The notes: generated by a model from the letters alone, not told the origin. DNA of 64,000 nt from Campylobacter sp. RM16189 (GCF_012978815.1 NZ_LIWR01000002.1:124001-188000), one strand, 5' to 3'. Numbered from the stretch's first letter, positions 36,256 through 45,861 are shown. Numbers and translations: made by a program.

Positions 36256-37023
36256 GTGGGTAATTTTTTTATTGTTATACTTATTGTTCTTGCCATATAT
36301 CTGCTTGCCTTTGATTTTGGTAAGAATCCTCAAAATATGAGGCAAAACGTTAAAAACTCAAGAAAAAAAATCCTATTTGAAGAGGCTAAATATATAGTAA
36401 GCTTGCTTGCAAAAGTTGCTAAAAGCGATGGAAGGGTAAGTGAGCTGGAAGCTCAGCTAGTAAGCGAGATACTTGACGATATAACCTCTATGTTAGGTGG
36501 TGATACAAGAAAAAGAGATGAATTAAAGCAAATTTATAACACTCAAAAAGAGGATTTAAATAATGTTTATGACGTTGCTAGAGAGTATTATGAAAAATTT
36601 AAGCTAAGTAAAAATGACGCTATTGCTAAGGTTTCGTTTTTTATAAATTTAGCTTATATAGACGGCAGAATTTTAAATGCGGAAAGAATTGTAATTTCTC
36701 AAATAGCCGATGCCTTTAATATATCGGATAGAGTATTGGAAGAGATATTTGATAAATTTGATAGATTTTATGATCAAAAAAGATATGAGCAAAGAAAAGA
36801 TGACTCATATTATAAAAAGAGTCCGTATAGAGTGCTAGGGCTTCGTGAAAATGCAGCGTTTAGCGATGTTAAAAAGCGCTACCGCGAGCTTGTGAAAAAG
36901 TATCATCCGGATATCTTGATGGGCAGGGGCGAGAGCGAGGAGATCATCGAGCGCTCAACCAGAAAGCTTCAAGAGATTAATGAAGCTTACGAGGAGATAA
37001 AGGCTAGCAGTGCAAATAACTAA
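36256..37023 (+). CDS. Membrane-anchored TerB-J-domain (DjlA-like) protein
   Basis: The 255-residue protein has one N-terminal membrane helix (about 4-22), a TerB-like helical domain (about 45-175; LAKVAKSDGRVSELEAQ and IDGRILNAERIVIS), and a C-terminal J domain with HPD in KKYHPDILMG. This order matches DjlA co-chaperones, which stimulate DnaK at the inner membrane. It starts with GTG 13 nt after the proteinase gene. The following GNAT overlaps its end by 14 nt. A dnaJ-like gene sits at the same place between purL and purH in C. jejuni. Confidence 0.88.
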   Translation: MGNFFIVILIVLAIYLLAFDFGKNPQNMRQNVKNSRKKILFEEAKYIVSLLAKVAKSDGRVSELEAQLVSEILDDITSMLGGDTRKRDELKQIYNTQKEDLNNVYDVAREYYEKFKLSKNDAIAKVSFFINLAYIDGRILNAERIVISQIADAFNISDRVLEEIFDKFDRFYDQKRYEQRKDDSYYKKSPYRVLGLRENAAFSDVKKRYRELVKKYHPDILMGRGESEEIIERSTRKLQEINEAYEEIKASSANN

Positions 37024-37519
37024 AGGCTACACAAGCGGCTGTGTGGGCGATATAATCTCGCTTAATGCGAAATATTACGCAAAAAGATTTGATCTTGGCA
37101 AGGCTTTTGAAACGAAGATAGCTAAAGATATAGCCGAATTTGTAGCTAGTCTTAAAAGCGGAAAACGAGAGCTATTTACTTGCGTAAAAGATGGCGCTTT
37201 GGTCGGTTGTATAGCCGTTGATGAGAGTGAAAACGCAGCTCTGCTTAGGTGGCTTATAGTTGATGAAAAATTTCAAAACCAAGGCATTGGAAGAGAGCTT
37301 TTAAAAGAGGCGATTAAATTTTGTGATGAAAATTTTGATGAAATTTATCTATATACAAACAAAGAGCTTGAAATAGCTATCAAAATGTATGAGAAATTTG
37401 GATTTGAGCGCGATGAGAGCTTTGTGCCAAGGCGATATGAAGAGTTAAACGAACTTGAAATTTTAAGATATATCAAAAAGAGGAGAGGAAATGAGAGCGT
37501 TAATCAGTGTGAGCGATAA
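37010..37519 (+). CDS. GNAT family N-acetyltransferase
   Basis: The 169-residue protein has the GNAT core: [25 protein letters not shown] (acetyl-CoA pyrophosphate loop QNQGIG) and [22 protein letters not shown]. It transfers an acetyl group from acetyl-CoA to an unknown amine. It starts with GTG inside the J-domain gene and overlaps purH by 29 nt. Position inside a purine operon may be coincidental. Confidence 0.88.
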   Translation: MQITKGYTSGCVGDIISLNAKYYAKRFDLGKAFETKIAKDIAEFVASLKSGKRELFTCVKDGALVGCIAVDESENAALLRWLIVDEKFQNQGIGRELLKEAIKFCDENFDEIYLYTNKELEIAIKMYEKFGFERDESFVPRRYEELNELEILRYIKKRRGNESVNQCER

Positions 37520-39023
37520 AGAAGGGGTTGTGGAGTTTGCCAAGGGGCTTGCTTCGCTTGGCTTTGAGATACTTTCAACGGGCGGGACGCATAAGTTGCT
37601 TGTGCAAAGCGGCATAAATTCGCTTGAAGTGAGCGAGTACACAAAGAGTCCAGAGATGTTTGAGGGTAGGGTAAAGACTCTTCATCCTAAAATTCACGGC
37701 GGAATTTTGCATAAAAGAGATGATAAAAACCACGTAGCGCAAGCCGAGCAAAACGGTATCGGCAGGATCGATCTGGTTTGTGTAAATTTGTATCCTTTTA
37801 AAGAGACTACGATACGCACCGATGATTTTGAGGAGATTATCGAAAATATCGATATCGGCGGACCTGCGATGGTGCGAAGTGCGGCTAAAAATTTTAAAGA
37901 CGTATATATCGTAACCAGTCCGCTTGACTATGAGGCTGTGCTTGAAAATTTAAGAAACGGAGAAAATGCGCTCGAATTTAGACGCGCGCTAATGATAAAG
38001 GCGTATGAGCACACCGCGGCTTACGACTCGATGATAGCAAACTACATGAACGAGCGATTTAACGGCGGTTTTGGCGATATGAAATTTATTTCAGCTAGCA
38101 AAGTGTTTGACACTAGATACGGAGAAAACCCGCACCAAAAAGGCGCTTTGTATGAGTTTGACTATTTCTTTAGTAACAACTTTAAAGCCCTTAAAGGCGA
38201 AGCAAGCTTTAATAATATGACCGATATAAACGCGGCTTTGATGCTTGCAAGTAGCTTTGATGAGGCGCCTGCGGTAGCTATCGTCAAGCATGCAAACGCT
38301 TGTGGCTTTGCTGTGAAATCAAGCCTGCTTGAAAGCTACACCGAAGCGCTAAAATGCGATCCTATCTCGGCTTACGGCGGAGTTGTAGCGATAAACGGAA
38401 CTCTTGATAAGGCTTTGGCTGAAAAAATAAATGAAATTTTCGTCGAAGTTATAATTGCAGCAAACGTCGATGAAGAGGCTTTGGCGGTTTTTGAATCCAA
38501 AAAACGTATCAAAATTTTCTCTCAGGGAAATAAATTCCTAACAAGAGCAAACGACAAATACGACTTTAAGCATGTTGACGGCGGATTTGTTTTTCAAGAA
38601 AGCGACGAGGTTAAGCCTAGCGAGCTAGAAAACATGAAGCTACAAACAACGCGCGAGGCGAGCAAAGAGGAGTTAAAAGACCTTGAGATAGCTTGGAAAG
38701 TGGCTGCACTTACTAAGAGCAACTGCGTGGTTTATGTGAAAAATTCAGCCATGGTTGCTATCGGTATGGGTATGACAAGCCGTGTGGATGCTGCAAGGGC
38801 TGCTGTAAATAAAGCTCGTGATCTAGGCATCGATCTAAACGGATGCGCGCTTGCTAGCGAGGCGTTTTTCCCGTTTAGAGATAGTATCGATATCGCCTCT
38901 GAAGTGGGCGTAAAAGCTATCATAGAGCCGGGCGGCAGTATACGAGACGATGAGGTTGTGCAGGCTGCAAATGAGCACGGCATGGCGCTATACTTTACCG
39001 GAGTTAGACACTTCTTGCATTAA
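37491..39023 (+). CDS. purH: Bifunctional AICAR transformylase / IMP cyclohydrolase PurH
   Basis: The 510-residue enzyme does the last two steps of IMP synthesis. The N-terminal cyclohydrolase domain contains [15 protein letters not shown] and STGGTHKLL. The C-terminal transformylase contains [15 protein letters not shown] and [13 protein letters not shown], with the catalytic Lys-His pair. GAGAGGAA precedes the ATG. It closes the purL-purH run and is followed by a very strong hairpin. Confidence 0.97.
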   Translation: MRALISVSDKEGVVEFAKGLASLGFEILSTGGTHKLLVQSGINSLEVSEYTKSPEMFEGRVKTLHPKIHGGILHKRDDKNHVAQAEQNGIGRIDLVCVNLYPFKETTIRTDDFEEIIENIDIGGPAMVRSAAKNFKDVYIVTSPLDYEAVLENLRNGENALEFRRALMIKAYEHTAAYDSMIANYMNERFNGGFGDMKFISASKVFDTRYGENPHQKGALYEFDYFFSNNFKALKGEASFNNMTDINAALMLASSFDEAPAVAIVKHANACGFAVKSSLLESYTEALKCDPISAYGGVVAINGTLDKALAEKINEIFVEVIIAANVDEEALAVFESKKRIKIFSQGNKFLTRANDKYDFKHVDGGFVFQESDEVKPSELENMKLQTTREASKEELKDLEIAWKVAALTKSNCVVYVKNSAMVAIGMGMTSRVDAARAAVNKARDLGIDLNGCALASEAFFPFRDSIDIASEVGVKAIIEPGGSIRDDEVVQAANEHGMALYFTGVRHFLH

Positions 39024-39037
39024 GAATTTAATAAATT

Positions 39038-39083
39038 AGCAAATTTAAGCCGCTTTGAAAAAGAAATTTGGCTTAAATTTGCT
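39038..39083 (+). terminator. Long-stem terminator after purH
   Basis: A perfect 14-bp inverted repeat has arms AGCAAATTTAAGCC (39038-39051) and GGCTTAAATTTGCT (39070-39083) and an 18-nt loop. It begins 14 bp after the purH stop. Confidence 0.72.
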
Positions 39084-39122
39084 TTATGAAATTAAATATT
39101 TGCTCCATAAATTAAACATATC

Positions 39123-39165
39123 TTGAACTAAATCAATAAATCCACACTAAATATCAGAGTATAAT
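39123..39165 (+). promoter_or_regulatory. FNR/CRP-like box plus -10 for the DUF2249 operon
   Basis: TTGAA-CTAA-ATCAA at 39123-39136 matches the FNR-type TTGAT-N4-ATCAA consensus at 9 of 10 positions. TATAAT lies at 39160-39165. With a start near 39172 the box centre falls at about -42.5, the classic position for activation by a Crp/Fnr-family protein next to RNA polymerase. It serves the three-gene operon beginning at 39194. Confidence 0.6.
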
Positions 39166-39193
39166 TATCCTAAATTTTAAACAAGGATAAAAA

Positions 39194-39541
39194 ATGAATG
39201 AATTTTTCAAAAACGCAACCGAGATCAAAGTAGAGGGCGCAACGCTGCCTTTTTATAAATTTAGCGAAGACGGAGTGGAATATATCGGGTTTGACTCCCG
39301 CAAATGCGTGCCGCCTGAGCCTATGGTAAATGCTCTTGTGGCTTTAAATTTGATAGCAGACAGCAAAGCTAAAGTAATGATGATAAATCACCACTATCCC
39401 GTCGCTCTCATCCCAAAGATCGAGCAGAGCTACGACATATCGCACGAAAAACTTGAAGGCGAAGAGGTTAAGGTGATAATCAGCCTAAAAGACGGTGCAA
39501 ACGCGCAAATACTAGACACAAATGTAAAATGCGGTGGCTAA
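39194..39541 (+). CDS. DUF2249-like small protein
   Basis: The 115-residue protein has the DUF2249 pattern: IGFDSRKCVPPEPMVNALVAL (D-x-R then PPEPM) and VMMINHHYPVALIPKIEQ (H-x-P then L...I). This TusA-like fold often occurs near nitric-oxide and denitrification genes. Cysteine follows the SRK turn. AAGGATAAAA precedes the ATG. The next gene starts at the base after its stop. The exact role is unknown. Confidence 0.72.
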   Translation: MNEFFKNATEIKVEGATLPFYKFSEDGVEYIGFDSRKCVPPEPMVNALVALNLIADSKAKVMMINHHYPVALIPKIEQSYDISHEKLEGEEVKVIISLKDGANAQILDTNVKCGG

Positions 39542-40723
39542 ATGCTACTAAATACATTTGCTCCGCCGTTTAGTCTGGTAGGCGGATACTTTATCGTGGG
39601 GATTTTGTTCCTGCTTGCAAGCGTATTTGTATTTTTCGGAGTTGATTTAAATGCTCTTACAAGCCTTAAAACCGCCGGATTTTTCCACGTATATCTTGTG
39701 GGTTTTGTGATGAGCATCATCATCGGCGCGCTCTATCAGCTTACGTCAGTTATACTTGAAAAGGCGTTTTTCACTATAAAATTTGCCTTTTTAAATTTGT
39801 TTTTATATACGGCAGGCGTTTTGGCGCTAAGCCTTGGGATGTATCTTGAGAAAATGGCGCTTATCCATGCCGGAGGCGGGATTTTATTTATCGCGCTGCT
39901 CTTTTTTACCGTTACTTACGCGCTTAGCTTTTTAGGAGCTAAAAAGGGCGGTTTAGCTGTGGTTGCGCTGCTTATCTCGGCTCTGTTTTTGCTTGTGGGA
40001 GTAGTGCTTGGATTTATGCTTATATTGATACTGTCAGGCAAATTTGCGCTTGATTTTGAGCTTGTTTTGCACTATCACATCTACTTTGTGCTTGGCTTTG
40101 TATTTTTGATCATAGTGGGTGTTGCAAGCGTGCTTTTGCCTATGTTTGCTCTTGTGCATGATCTTAAATTTTATCTTAGCAAGCTATCTATAGCACTATT
40201 TTTAGCTGGTGGCGTGGCGCTTAAATTTAGCCTTGAGCTAACTTTTGCTTTGATATCTTTGAGTGTGATTTGCTTTTTGATTGAAGCGCTTTTGATACTT
40301 AAAAAAAGAGTTAGAAAGGCTTATGACTACTGGAATTTAAATGTCTTTTTCGCTCTTGTTTGGCTGTTTGTCTGCATGGTTTGCGTAGCTCTTGAAAAAA
40401 TAGAATTTGCCGTATTTACGCTTACTTTTGGATTTTTATATGCCTTTATCGTTGGCCATCTTTATAAGATTATGCCTTTTTTGATATGGTATCACTATGT
40501 GGCGAAATTTGTAGGCAAGACTAAGGTGCCTTTGCTTGATGATATGATGATAAAGTGGGTGGCAAATTTATCTTTGGCACTTCAGACGGCTTCGGTTGCG
40601 GCTTATTTTGGAGGTTTAAATTTGCTAAGTCAAATTTGCCTTGCATTGAGCGTAGTGCTAGTTGTGGTTAATGTAATAAACTTTTTTAAATATACTAAAT
40701 TCGGAGTTCAAAATGAAGGATAA
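39542..40723 (+). CDS. Multi-helix membrane protein related to NnrS / haem-copper oxidase subunit I
   Basis: The 393-residue protein has about 12 hydrophobic helices. Histidines lie in helices: FFHVYLVGFVM, LHYHIYFVLGF, and GHLYKIMPFLIWYHYV. This pattern resembles NnrS and NorB/COX1-like proteins, in which such histidines bind haem or copper. Binding here is inference. It starts immediately after the DUF2249 stop and overlaps the DUF59 gene by 11 nt, so the three are one operon under the FNR-like box. Confidence 0.62.
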   Translation: MLLNTFAPPFSLVGGYFIVGILFLLASVFVFFGVDLNALTSLKTAGFFHVYLVGFVMSIIIGALYQLTSVILEKAFFTIKFAFLNLFLYTAGVLALSLGMYLEKMALIHAGGGILFIALLFFTVTYALSFLGAKKGGLAVVALLISALFLLVGVVLGFMLILILSGKFALDFELVLHYHIYFVLGFVFLIIVGVASVLLPMFALVHDLKFYLSKLSIALFLAGGVALKFSLELTFALISLSVICFLIEALLILKKRVRKAYDYWNLNVFFALVWLFVCMVCVALEKIEFAVFTLTFGFLYAFIVGHLYKIMPFLIWYHYVAKFVGKTKVPLLDDMMIKWVANLSLALQTASVAAYFGGLNLLSQICLALSVVLVVVNVINFFKYTKFGVQNEG

Positions 40724-41003
40724 AATTTATAAGGCGCTTTCAAGTATAGTTGATCCCGAAGTTGGATTTGACATAGTGTCTTTGGGGCTTATATATGATG
40801 TTGAGGAAAATGATGGTAGGGCGGTTGTTACGATGACGCTTTCAACTCGCTCCTGCCCACTTCACGAGCTTATCTTAAGCTGGGTTAAGGGCGCGACTTT
40901 AAGCGTTGAGGGCGTAAATGAATGTGATATAAATTTGGTCTGGGAGCCTGCGTGGAATATCTCGATGGCAAGCGATGAGGTAAAGGCAGCTCTTGGGGCT
41001 TAA
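40713..41003 (+). CDS. MIP18/DUF59 family metal-sulfur cluster assembly factor
   Basis: The 96-residue protein matches the DUF59/MIP18 fold: SIVDPEVGFDIVSLGLIYDV, then MTLSTRSCPLHE with the conserved cysteine, and NLVWEPAWN. These small proteins help insert Fe-S clusters or act in related metallo-assembly (SufT, PaaD types). It overlaps the membrane-protein gene by 11 nt. In this operon it may mature a metal centre in that protein or its target. Confidence 0.9.
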   Translation: MKDKIYKALSSIVDPEVGFDIVSLGLIYDVEENDGRAVVTMTLSTRSCPLHELILSWVKGATLSVEGVNECDINLVWEPAWNISMASDEVKAALGA

Positions 41004-41048
41004 AATTTGCTTAAATAAATTTGGGTTTAAAATTTGATATAAAAGAGG

Positions 41049-41080
41049 TTAGATCCGCAGAGTGGCTTGTGCGGATCTAA
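41049..41080. terminator. Bidirectional terminator between the DUF59 gene and ftsZ
   Basis: A perfect 11-bp stem, TTAGATCCGCA (41049-41059) and TGCGGATCTAA (41070-41080), has a 10-nt loop. It is in the 91-bp gap between convergent genes and has T-rich flanks on both strands. Confidence 0.8.
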
Positions 41081-41094
41081 ATTTTGAGGATTTA

Positions 41095-42237
41095 TTAGTC
41101 CATTTGGTGTCTGATGTATGTAGGCAGTTCAAGTATGGCTTGAGCCTCTTCACTATCATACCCGCCGCTTACTTTAAGTTTATGTAGTCTTTGATTTAAA
41201 AACGGATTACCTGAGAAGGCTTGGTTATTTTGCTCAGGAGTGGTTTTTATCTCATCTTTACTCCTAAAACCTGTTGCAACTATCGTAACTTGAACTTTGT
41301 TATTTTCTATATTATCATCTGATGTTGTACCAAAAATTATATCAGCATCCTCGTGGGCTGCCTCGTTTATAATAGTCATAGCCTCATCTATATCAGACAT
41401 CGGACATTCTGGGTGAATTCTAAAGTGAACTAACACTCCCATAGCGCCATTTATAGAAACATCATCAAGAAGAGGTGACTGGATAGCATTTTTGATAGCT
41501 TCTTGAGCGGACTCTTCACCTTCAGCCTCCCCAACTCCCATTAGAGCCATTCCTCTATGCTCCATTACTTTTTTAACGTCTGCAAAGTCAAGGTTAATAT
41601 CGCTTTTTCCTGATCCAAGCACTATTGTGCTCATACCGCTTACGGCGCGCGCTAATACGTCATCTACTATTTTAAAGCTATCTTTGATGCCTGCTTTTTT
41701 GTCTATAAGGGTTAGTAGTTTTTCGTTTGGAATAACTACTATAGAGTCACTCTCTTTTCTAAGCTCTTCAAGACCTATATCTGCTAATTTTTTACGTTTC
41801 TTACCTTCAAAAGGAAAAGGAGTTGTTACGACAGCTATAGTTAGAGCGCCTACCTCTTTAGCAACTTGAGCTATCACAGGAGCCGCTCCAGTACCTGTGC
41901 CGCCGCCAAGACCTGAAGCTATAAATACAATGTCTGAATATTCGAGTGTGCTTTTGATCTCTTCGTAGCTCTCTTGTGCGGCTTCTCGTCCCACTTCAGG
42001 CATCATTCCGGCACCAAGACCTTTGGTTTTTCGCTCTCCTAATTGAAGCTTGGTATACGCCAAAGAGTTATCAAGAGCTTTTACATCGGTATTGGCTACA
42101 ATTAGATCAATGTCTATATTTCCACCGCTCTCTCTTATCATATGATTTATCATATTTCCGCCGCCACCACCAACACCTACGACTTTTATCTTAGCGCCGT
42201 AAGTATTTTTCTTCTCCTCTACAGTAAAGCCACTCAT
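41095..42237 (-). CDS. ftsZ: Cell-division GTPase FtsZ
   Basis: The 380-residue tubulin homologue has the N-terminal VVGVGGGGGNMINHM and the tubulin signature SGLGGGTGTGAAPVIA. It forms the division ring. The C-terminus (LPTYIRHQMD) contains the short conserved peptide that binds FtsA (I-R-x-Q). AGGAGATG precedes the ATG. It lies 14 nt after ftsA, within the ppiD-like/ftsA/ftsZ run. Confidence 0.98.
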   Translation of the reverse strand: MSGFTVEEKKNTYGAKIKVVGVGGGGGNMINHMIRESGGNIDIDLIVANTDVKALDNSLAYTKLQLGERKTKGLGAGMMPEVGREAAQESYEEIKSTLEYSDIVFIASGLGGGTGTGAAPVIAQVAKEVGALTIAVVTTPFPFEGKKRKKLADIGLEELRKESDSIVVIPNEKLLTLIDKKAGIKDSFKIVDDVLARAVSGMSTIVLGSGKSDINLDFADVKKVMEHRGMALMGVGEAEGEESAQEAIKNAIQSPLLDDVSINGAMGVLVHFRIHPECPMSDIDEAMTIINEAAHEDADIIFGTTSDDNIENNKVQVTIVATGFRSKDEIKTTPEQNNQAFSGNPFLNQRLHKLKVSGGYDSEEAQAILELPTYIRHQMD

Positions 42238-42251
42238 GCATCATCTCCTAG

Positions 42252-43676
42252 TTAAAATAGTTGTGTCATTTTTTGCCAAATTCGCGAAAACCAACTATCT
42301 TTTTTCTCTTTGTTAATATTCGCAATGTCAGCTAATTCGTGTTTATCTTCGATTTTTAAGTCTTCTATATCAAACTCATCATCTAAAACACTTCCTTGAA
42401 ACATTTTATTACTGGCCTCATTTTGTGTGTTTGTAGTTTGATTCTTTGAATCTTGGACTATATTTTTCAAATTTTTATTTTTTATAATAGACTCATCCTT
42501 GTATCTCATCTTTTTTTCAGAATCTATCTCATAAGGCGTAAAATACCCTGCACCATACATGCAAAGACCTATAGCGCAAGAGTTAGCAGGATCTCTCATG
42601 ATCTCATAAAGCCCCTCCGTTTCTCTTGGTTTTGCTATTCGAATAGGCATGTTATCAAAGATGGCAGACGCCAGATCTCTTATGCCTTCAAGCTTTGTCA
42701 TACCACCTGTCAGAACGACTCCTGCTGCAATAGAGTTTTTATAACCGCTATCTTCTAACATTTTTGCAAGTATCATAAGCGTCTCTTCGGCTCTTGCATA
42801 AATAACGTTTGATATGACATCAAGCGATACTTCTTGAACTTTTCCGTCATCGTTTATAGGAGGAATTTCAACTAGCTCGTTGGCTCTATTGATAAGCGAG
42901 CCGTAGTTTATCTTTATCTCTTCGGCTTTTAAAAGCGGAGTGTGAAGCGCTGCTGAAAGATCGTTTGTGATATTTGCAGAGCCTACGCCTAAAAATTCGT
43001 TATATCTTATAGAATTTCCGGAGTGAACTATCATATCGCAAGTAGCACCTCCCATATCTATAAGAGCTACTCCTAGATCTTTTTCGTCTTGATTTAAGGT
43101 AGCTATAGCCGAAGCATAACTTGAAAGAACTATATTGTCAGGCTCGACTCCGGCTAAATTTAAAGCTTTTCTTAGATTGCTAAGTGAAGATTTTTGTGCC
43201 GTTATTATATGGGTTTGAACCTCAAGTCTGCTTCCGTTCATTCCCAAAGGATCTTCTATATGCTCTTGATCATCTACTTTAAAGTTGTATGGAAGTATAT
43301 GAAGTTTTTCGTAATCATTATGAATCAGGGCTCTTCTGTCTGATTCAAACATTGAGCGATTTATCTCTTTGATTCCTATTTCGTGATTTGGTATATTTAC
43401 AACTCCGTTACTGTCTACACTCTTTGTGTATGCGCCAGATATTGATACTACAACCTTTTCGTAATAAGTTCCAGCTATTCTTTGGGCATCCACTAAAGCG
43501 TTTTTTATAGATTTGGAGGCTAACTCGATATTTGTTATGATGCCTTTTTTTATACCTTGTGTTTTTGCTGTTCCGATGCCGATTATTTTGAGTCCATTTT
43601 CGTCATGCTGAGCTATTACGGCACATACTTGAATAGAACCGACATCGATGCCTAGAATTTTAGTGCTCAAGATCAC
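42252..43676 (-). CDS. ftsA: Cell-division protein FtsA
   Basis: The 474-residue actin-like protein has GIDVGSIQVCAVI, ALIDMGGATCDMIV and VVLTGGMTKLEG, the phosphate and nucleotide loops of FtsA. It tethers FtsZ to the membrane through an amphipathic C-terminal helix, seen here as WFSRIWQKMTQLF. A Lys/Asp/Asn-rich linker (about 395-455) precedes it. It starts with GTG overlapping the stop of the PpiD-like gene by one base (TAGTG). Confidence 0.96.
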   Translation of the reverse strand: MILSTKILGIDVGSIQVCAVIAQHDENGLKIIGIGTAKTQGIKKGIITNIELASKSIKNALVDAQRIAGTYYEKVVVSISGAYTKSVDSNGVVNIPNHEIGIKEINRSMFESDRRALIHNDYEKLHILPYNFKVDDQEHIEDPLGMNGSRLEVQTHIITAQKSSLSNLRKALNLAGVEPDNIVLSSYASAIATLNQDEKDLGVALIDMGGATCDMIVHSGNSIRYNEFLGVGSANITNDLSAALHTPLLKAEEIKINYGSLINRANELVEIPPINDDGKVQEVSLDVISNVIYARAEETLMILAKMLEDSGYKNSIAAGVVLTGGMTKLEGIRDLASAIFDNMPIRIAKPRETEGLYEIMRDPANSCAIGLCMYGAGYFTPYEIDSEKKMRYKDESIIKNKNLKNIVQDSKNQTTNTQNEASNKMFQGSVLDDEFDIEDLKIEDKHELADIANINKEKKDSWFSRIWQKMTQLF

Positions 43677-45151
43677 TACCTTTTGTAATAATATTCTACT
43701 TGATAACGTTTTTGTAACGCACTTGTTAGATCTTTAATGAGTTCGCTATTTTTAAGATAACTAACATTTTGTGTTACTATATCTTTATACTCATTTTCTT
43801 TTTTGTTATCAAGCAACTGCTGTTCCAAAATTTCGTATACAACGGCTTTATTGTCTAATAAAATATATCCTTTTTTGTTATTGCTATCAAACAAGTTACT
43901 AACAAAAGCATTAAATTCTGTACTGCTTAGATCTTCTATATTCAAATCAGAATCTCTACTTATAAAGCCTATATCCTTACCTTTAAAGCCATCATTTAGT
44001 AGTTTTTTAGCTTTTTGCTCTACTAATTCTTTCTCTTTCGTATCTTTGTATACAGACAATACTTGCTCTTTAGCTTGCTCATAGCTCATTATTTCTGGTT
44101 TTTTAACCTCTACTAATTTTGCTATCATATATCCATCTTGATTCTCTTTAGAAAATTCAAAAGGTTTTATCATGTCGCCAGCTTTTAAGCTTTTTAGTTC
44201 GTCTATTATAGGGAAGCTGAAGTCATCTTCTAATATTGTTTGTTTGTCGCTAAGTTTTTTCTCGCCTTTTTTTACTAAAAGATACTCTTCAAGTGCTATT
44301 TTTTTACTAATTTTGAAGTTATAGTCTTTTAAGACATCATTTTTGACTGTCTCAAATTCTTGAATTTTATCTTCGTTGTTTTTGTATGAATTTTTATTTT
44401 CGTTGTAAAATTCTTTTAGTTCTGTTACGTTCACATCGGCACTGATCGCAGGTATAAAGCTTGTTTCTAGATTATATTCTGTTTTGGTTTTATAGTTTGA
44501 CTTGCTTTCTTCCCATAGTTTTTTTACTCCGTCTTCATCTATGACTATCTCATTTTCTGCCGCTTTTATAACTTGCAAAGAAACTCTATCTTGCATCAAG
44601 AAGCTAGATGTCATCATGTCTATGTCGTTTTTGTTTGTAGGTAAATTGATCGCATGTCTTAATTTGTCAAGCAATACTACTCTTTTTAGATTTTTTTCAT
44701 AATCCGCAGGATTTATTCTAGCTCTTTTTAAAACGTCATTGTAAAGATCTTTACTAAATTTGCCGTCAATCTGAAAATTTTGATCGGCAACTATGTATTT
44801 AACTATGTCGTCATCGTTTACGCCAAGCCCTAGATCATCAGCAAAGTTTAACAACAAATTTTCTTGCACCAAAGACTCTATGGCTAAATTTTCAATCCCC
44901 ATCTCTTTGGCTTTTTCTTCTGTTAGTTTTCCATCAAGCAGTTGGTTGTAATAAGAGTATAATTCGCCATATTTATTTTGAAATTCCTGGACGCTTATCG
45001 CTCTATGTCCGACTTTGGCTACCGAAGTAGATTTTTCGGTGTTCATGCTATAAGCTCCCCATCCGACAAAGCCTGCTCCGACGAACGCTATAGTACTTAT
45101 CCAAATAGTGACCACTAAGTATTTTTTATGCTTTTGCATCCAAGTTATCAT
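43676..45151 (-). CDS. PpiD/SurA-type membrane-anchored periplasmic folding factor
   Basis: The 491-residue protein has one N-terminal membrane helix (about 12-34), then a SurA_N/PpiD chaperone domain (KVGHRAISVQEFQNKYGELYS). A C-terminal region resembles a weak parvulin domain, with LKAGDMIKPFEF and DGYMIAKLVEV. PpiD-like proteins assist newly exported proteins at the Sec exit. It precedes ftsA and ftsZ with a one-base overlap, the order I recall from C. jejuni. AAGGGAACTTA precedes the ATG. Confidence 0.88.
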   Translation of the reverse strand: MITWMQKHKKYLVVTIWISTIAFVGAGFVGWGAYSMNTEKSTSVAKVGHRAISVQEFQNKYGELYSYYNQLLDGKLTEEKAKEMGIENLAIESLVQENLLLNFADDLGLGVNDDDIVKYIVADQNFQIDGKFSKDLYNDVLKRARINPADYEKNLKRVVLLDKLRHAINLPTNKNDIDMMTSSFLMQDRVSLQVIKAAENEIVIDEDGVKKLWEESKSNYKTKTEYNLETSFIPAISADVNVTELKEFYNENKNSYKNNEDKIQEFETVKNDVLKDYNFKISKKIALEEYLLVKKGEKKLSDKQTILEDDFSFPIIDELKSLKAGDMIKPFEFSKENQDGYMIAKLVEVKKPEIMSYEQAKEQVLSVYKDTKEKELVEQKAKKLLNDGFKGKDIGFISRDSDLNIEDLSSTEFNAFVSNLFDSNNKKGYILLDNKAVVYEILEQQLLDNKKENEYKDIVTQNVSYLKNSELIKDLTSALQKRYQVEYYYKR

Positions 45152-45282
45152 TAAGTTCCCTTTAAACTAACAATTAAAATTTAGATTTTATTTTACCGAA
45201 TTTATGTGAATGTAACCTTAAATTCGCACTTTATAATATGTAAAATTTATAAATTTACTAACATTTTAACACTGTTAGCTAT

Positions 45283-45861
45283 CTATATTTCGTATGAGTG
45301 TGCTATATGAAGTAATTTGCACGTATTTTCAAGGATTGCAACGTCTTTTGCGAGCTGATACGCAGTTCTGTTATAGACATACACCCCATAACCTTTTATG
45401 ATGATCATGTTTGTTTTATTTTCTTTCATATAACGATAAATTTCAGTATCCGCTCTTTCGTACCAATCGTCAAATTGTTTTGGATCGTATATTGGAATTT
45501 CATGATGTTTCATGTATCCAAAATAATCTTTTGGTTTGATAAAAGTGTGATTTAAAGTATATGCGGTTAAATAAGGAGGCATTGCGTAACAGACATATTT
45601 GGCCTCATTTATATTTTTGTAAATATTTATGTGTATGTCAGCATCTAAGCTTGCATCATTCCATCTATAGTCTTTTTTGGAATTTAAAAGGACTAAATCT
45701 TCCTCTTTAAGATTATCAAAAATAGCATTTTTTTTATTTATCAAAAATTGTTCAAACTCTATTCTGGCAGATATTGAGCCATGAAAAATACCTAAAAAAT
45801 TCTTCCTAAACATAGAGAGTGAAATTTTACTTATCTGTTCGGCTGAATATTTTAAATCCAT
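45283..45861 (-). CDS. Class II aldolase/adducin-fold protein missing metal ligands
   Basis: The 192-residue protein follows the class II aldolase/adducin fold: NFLGIFHGSISARI, DADIHINIYKNINEAKYVCYAMPPYLTAYTL, MIIIKGYGVYVYNRT, ILENTCKLLHIA. Active aldolases bind zinc with HxH in the VxHTHS segment and a histidine in the NHG segment. Here these read CYAMPPY and KGYGVY, so the ligands are lost. A structural or non-catalytic role is more likely than aldol cleavage. AAGGTTAAGTC precedes the ATG. It is divergent from rsmH. Confidence 0.8.
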   Translation of the reverse strand: MDLKYSAEQISKISLSMFRKNFLGIFHGSISARIEFEQFLINKKNAIFDNLKEEDLVLLNSKKDYRWNDASLDADIHINIYKNINEAKYVCYAMPPYLTAYTLNHTFIKPKDYFGYMKHHEIPIYDPKQFDDWYERADTEIYRYMKENKTNMIIIKGYGVYVYNRTAYQLAKDVAILENTCKLLHIAHSYEI

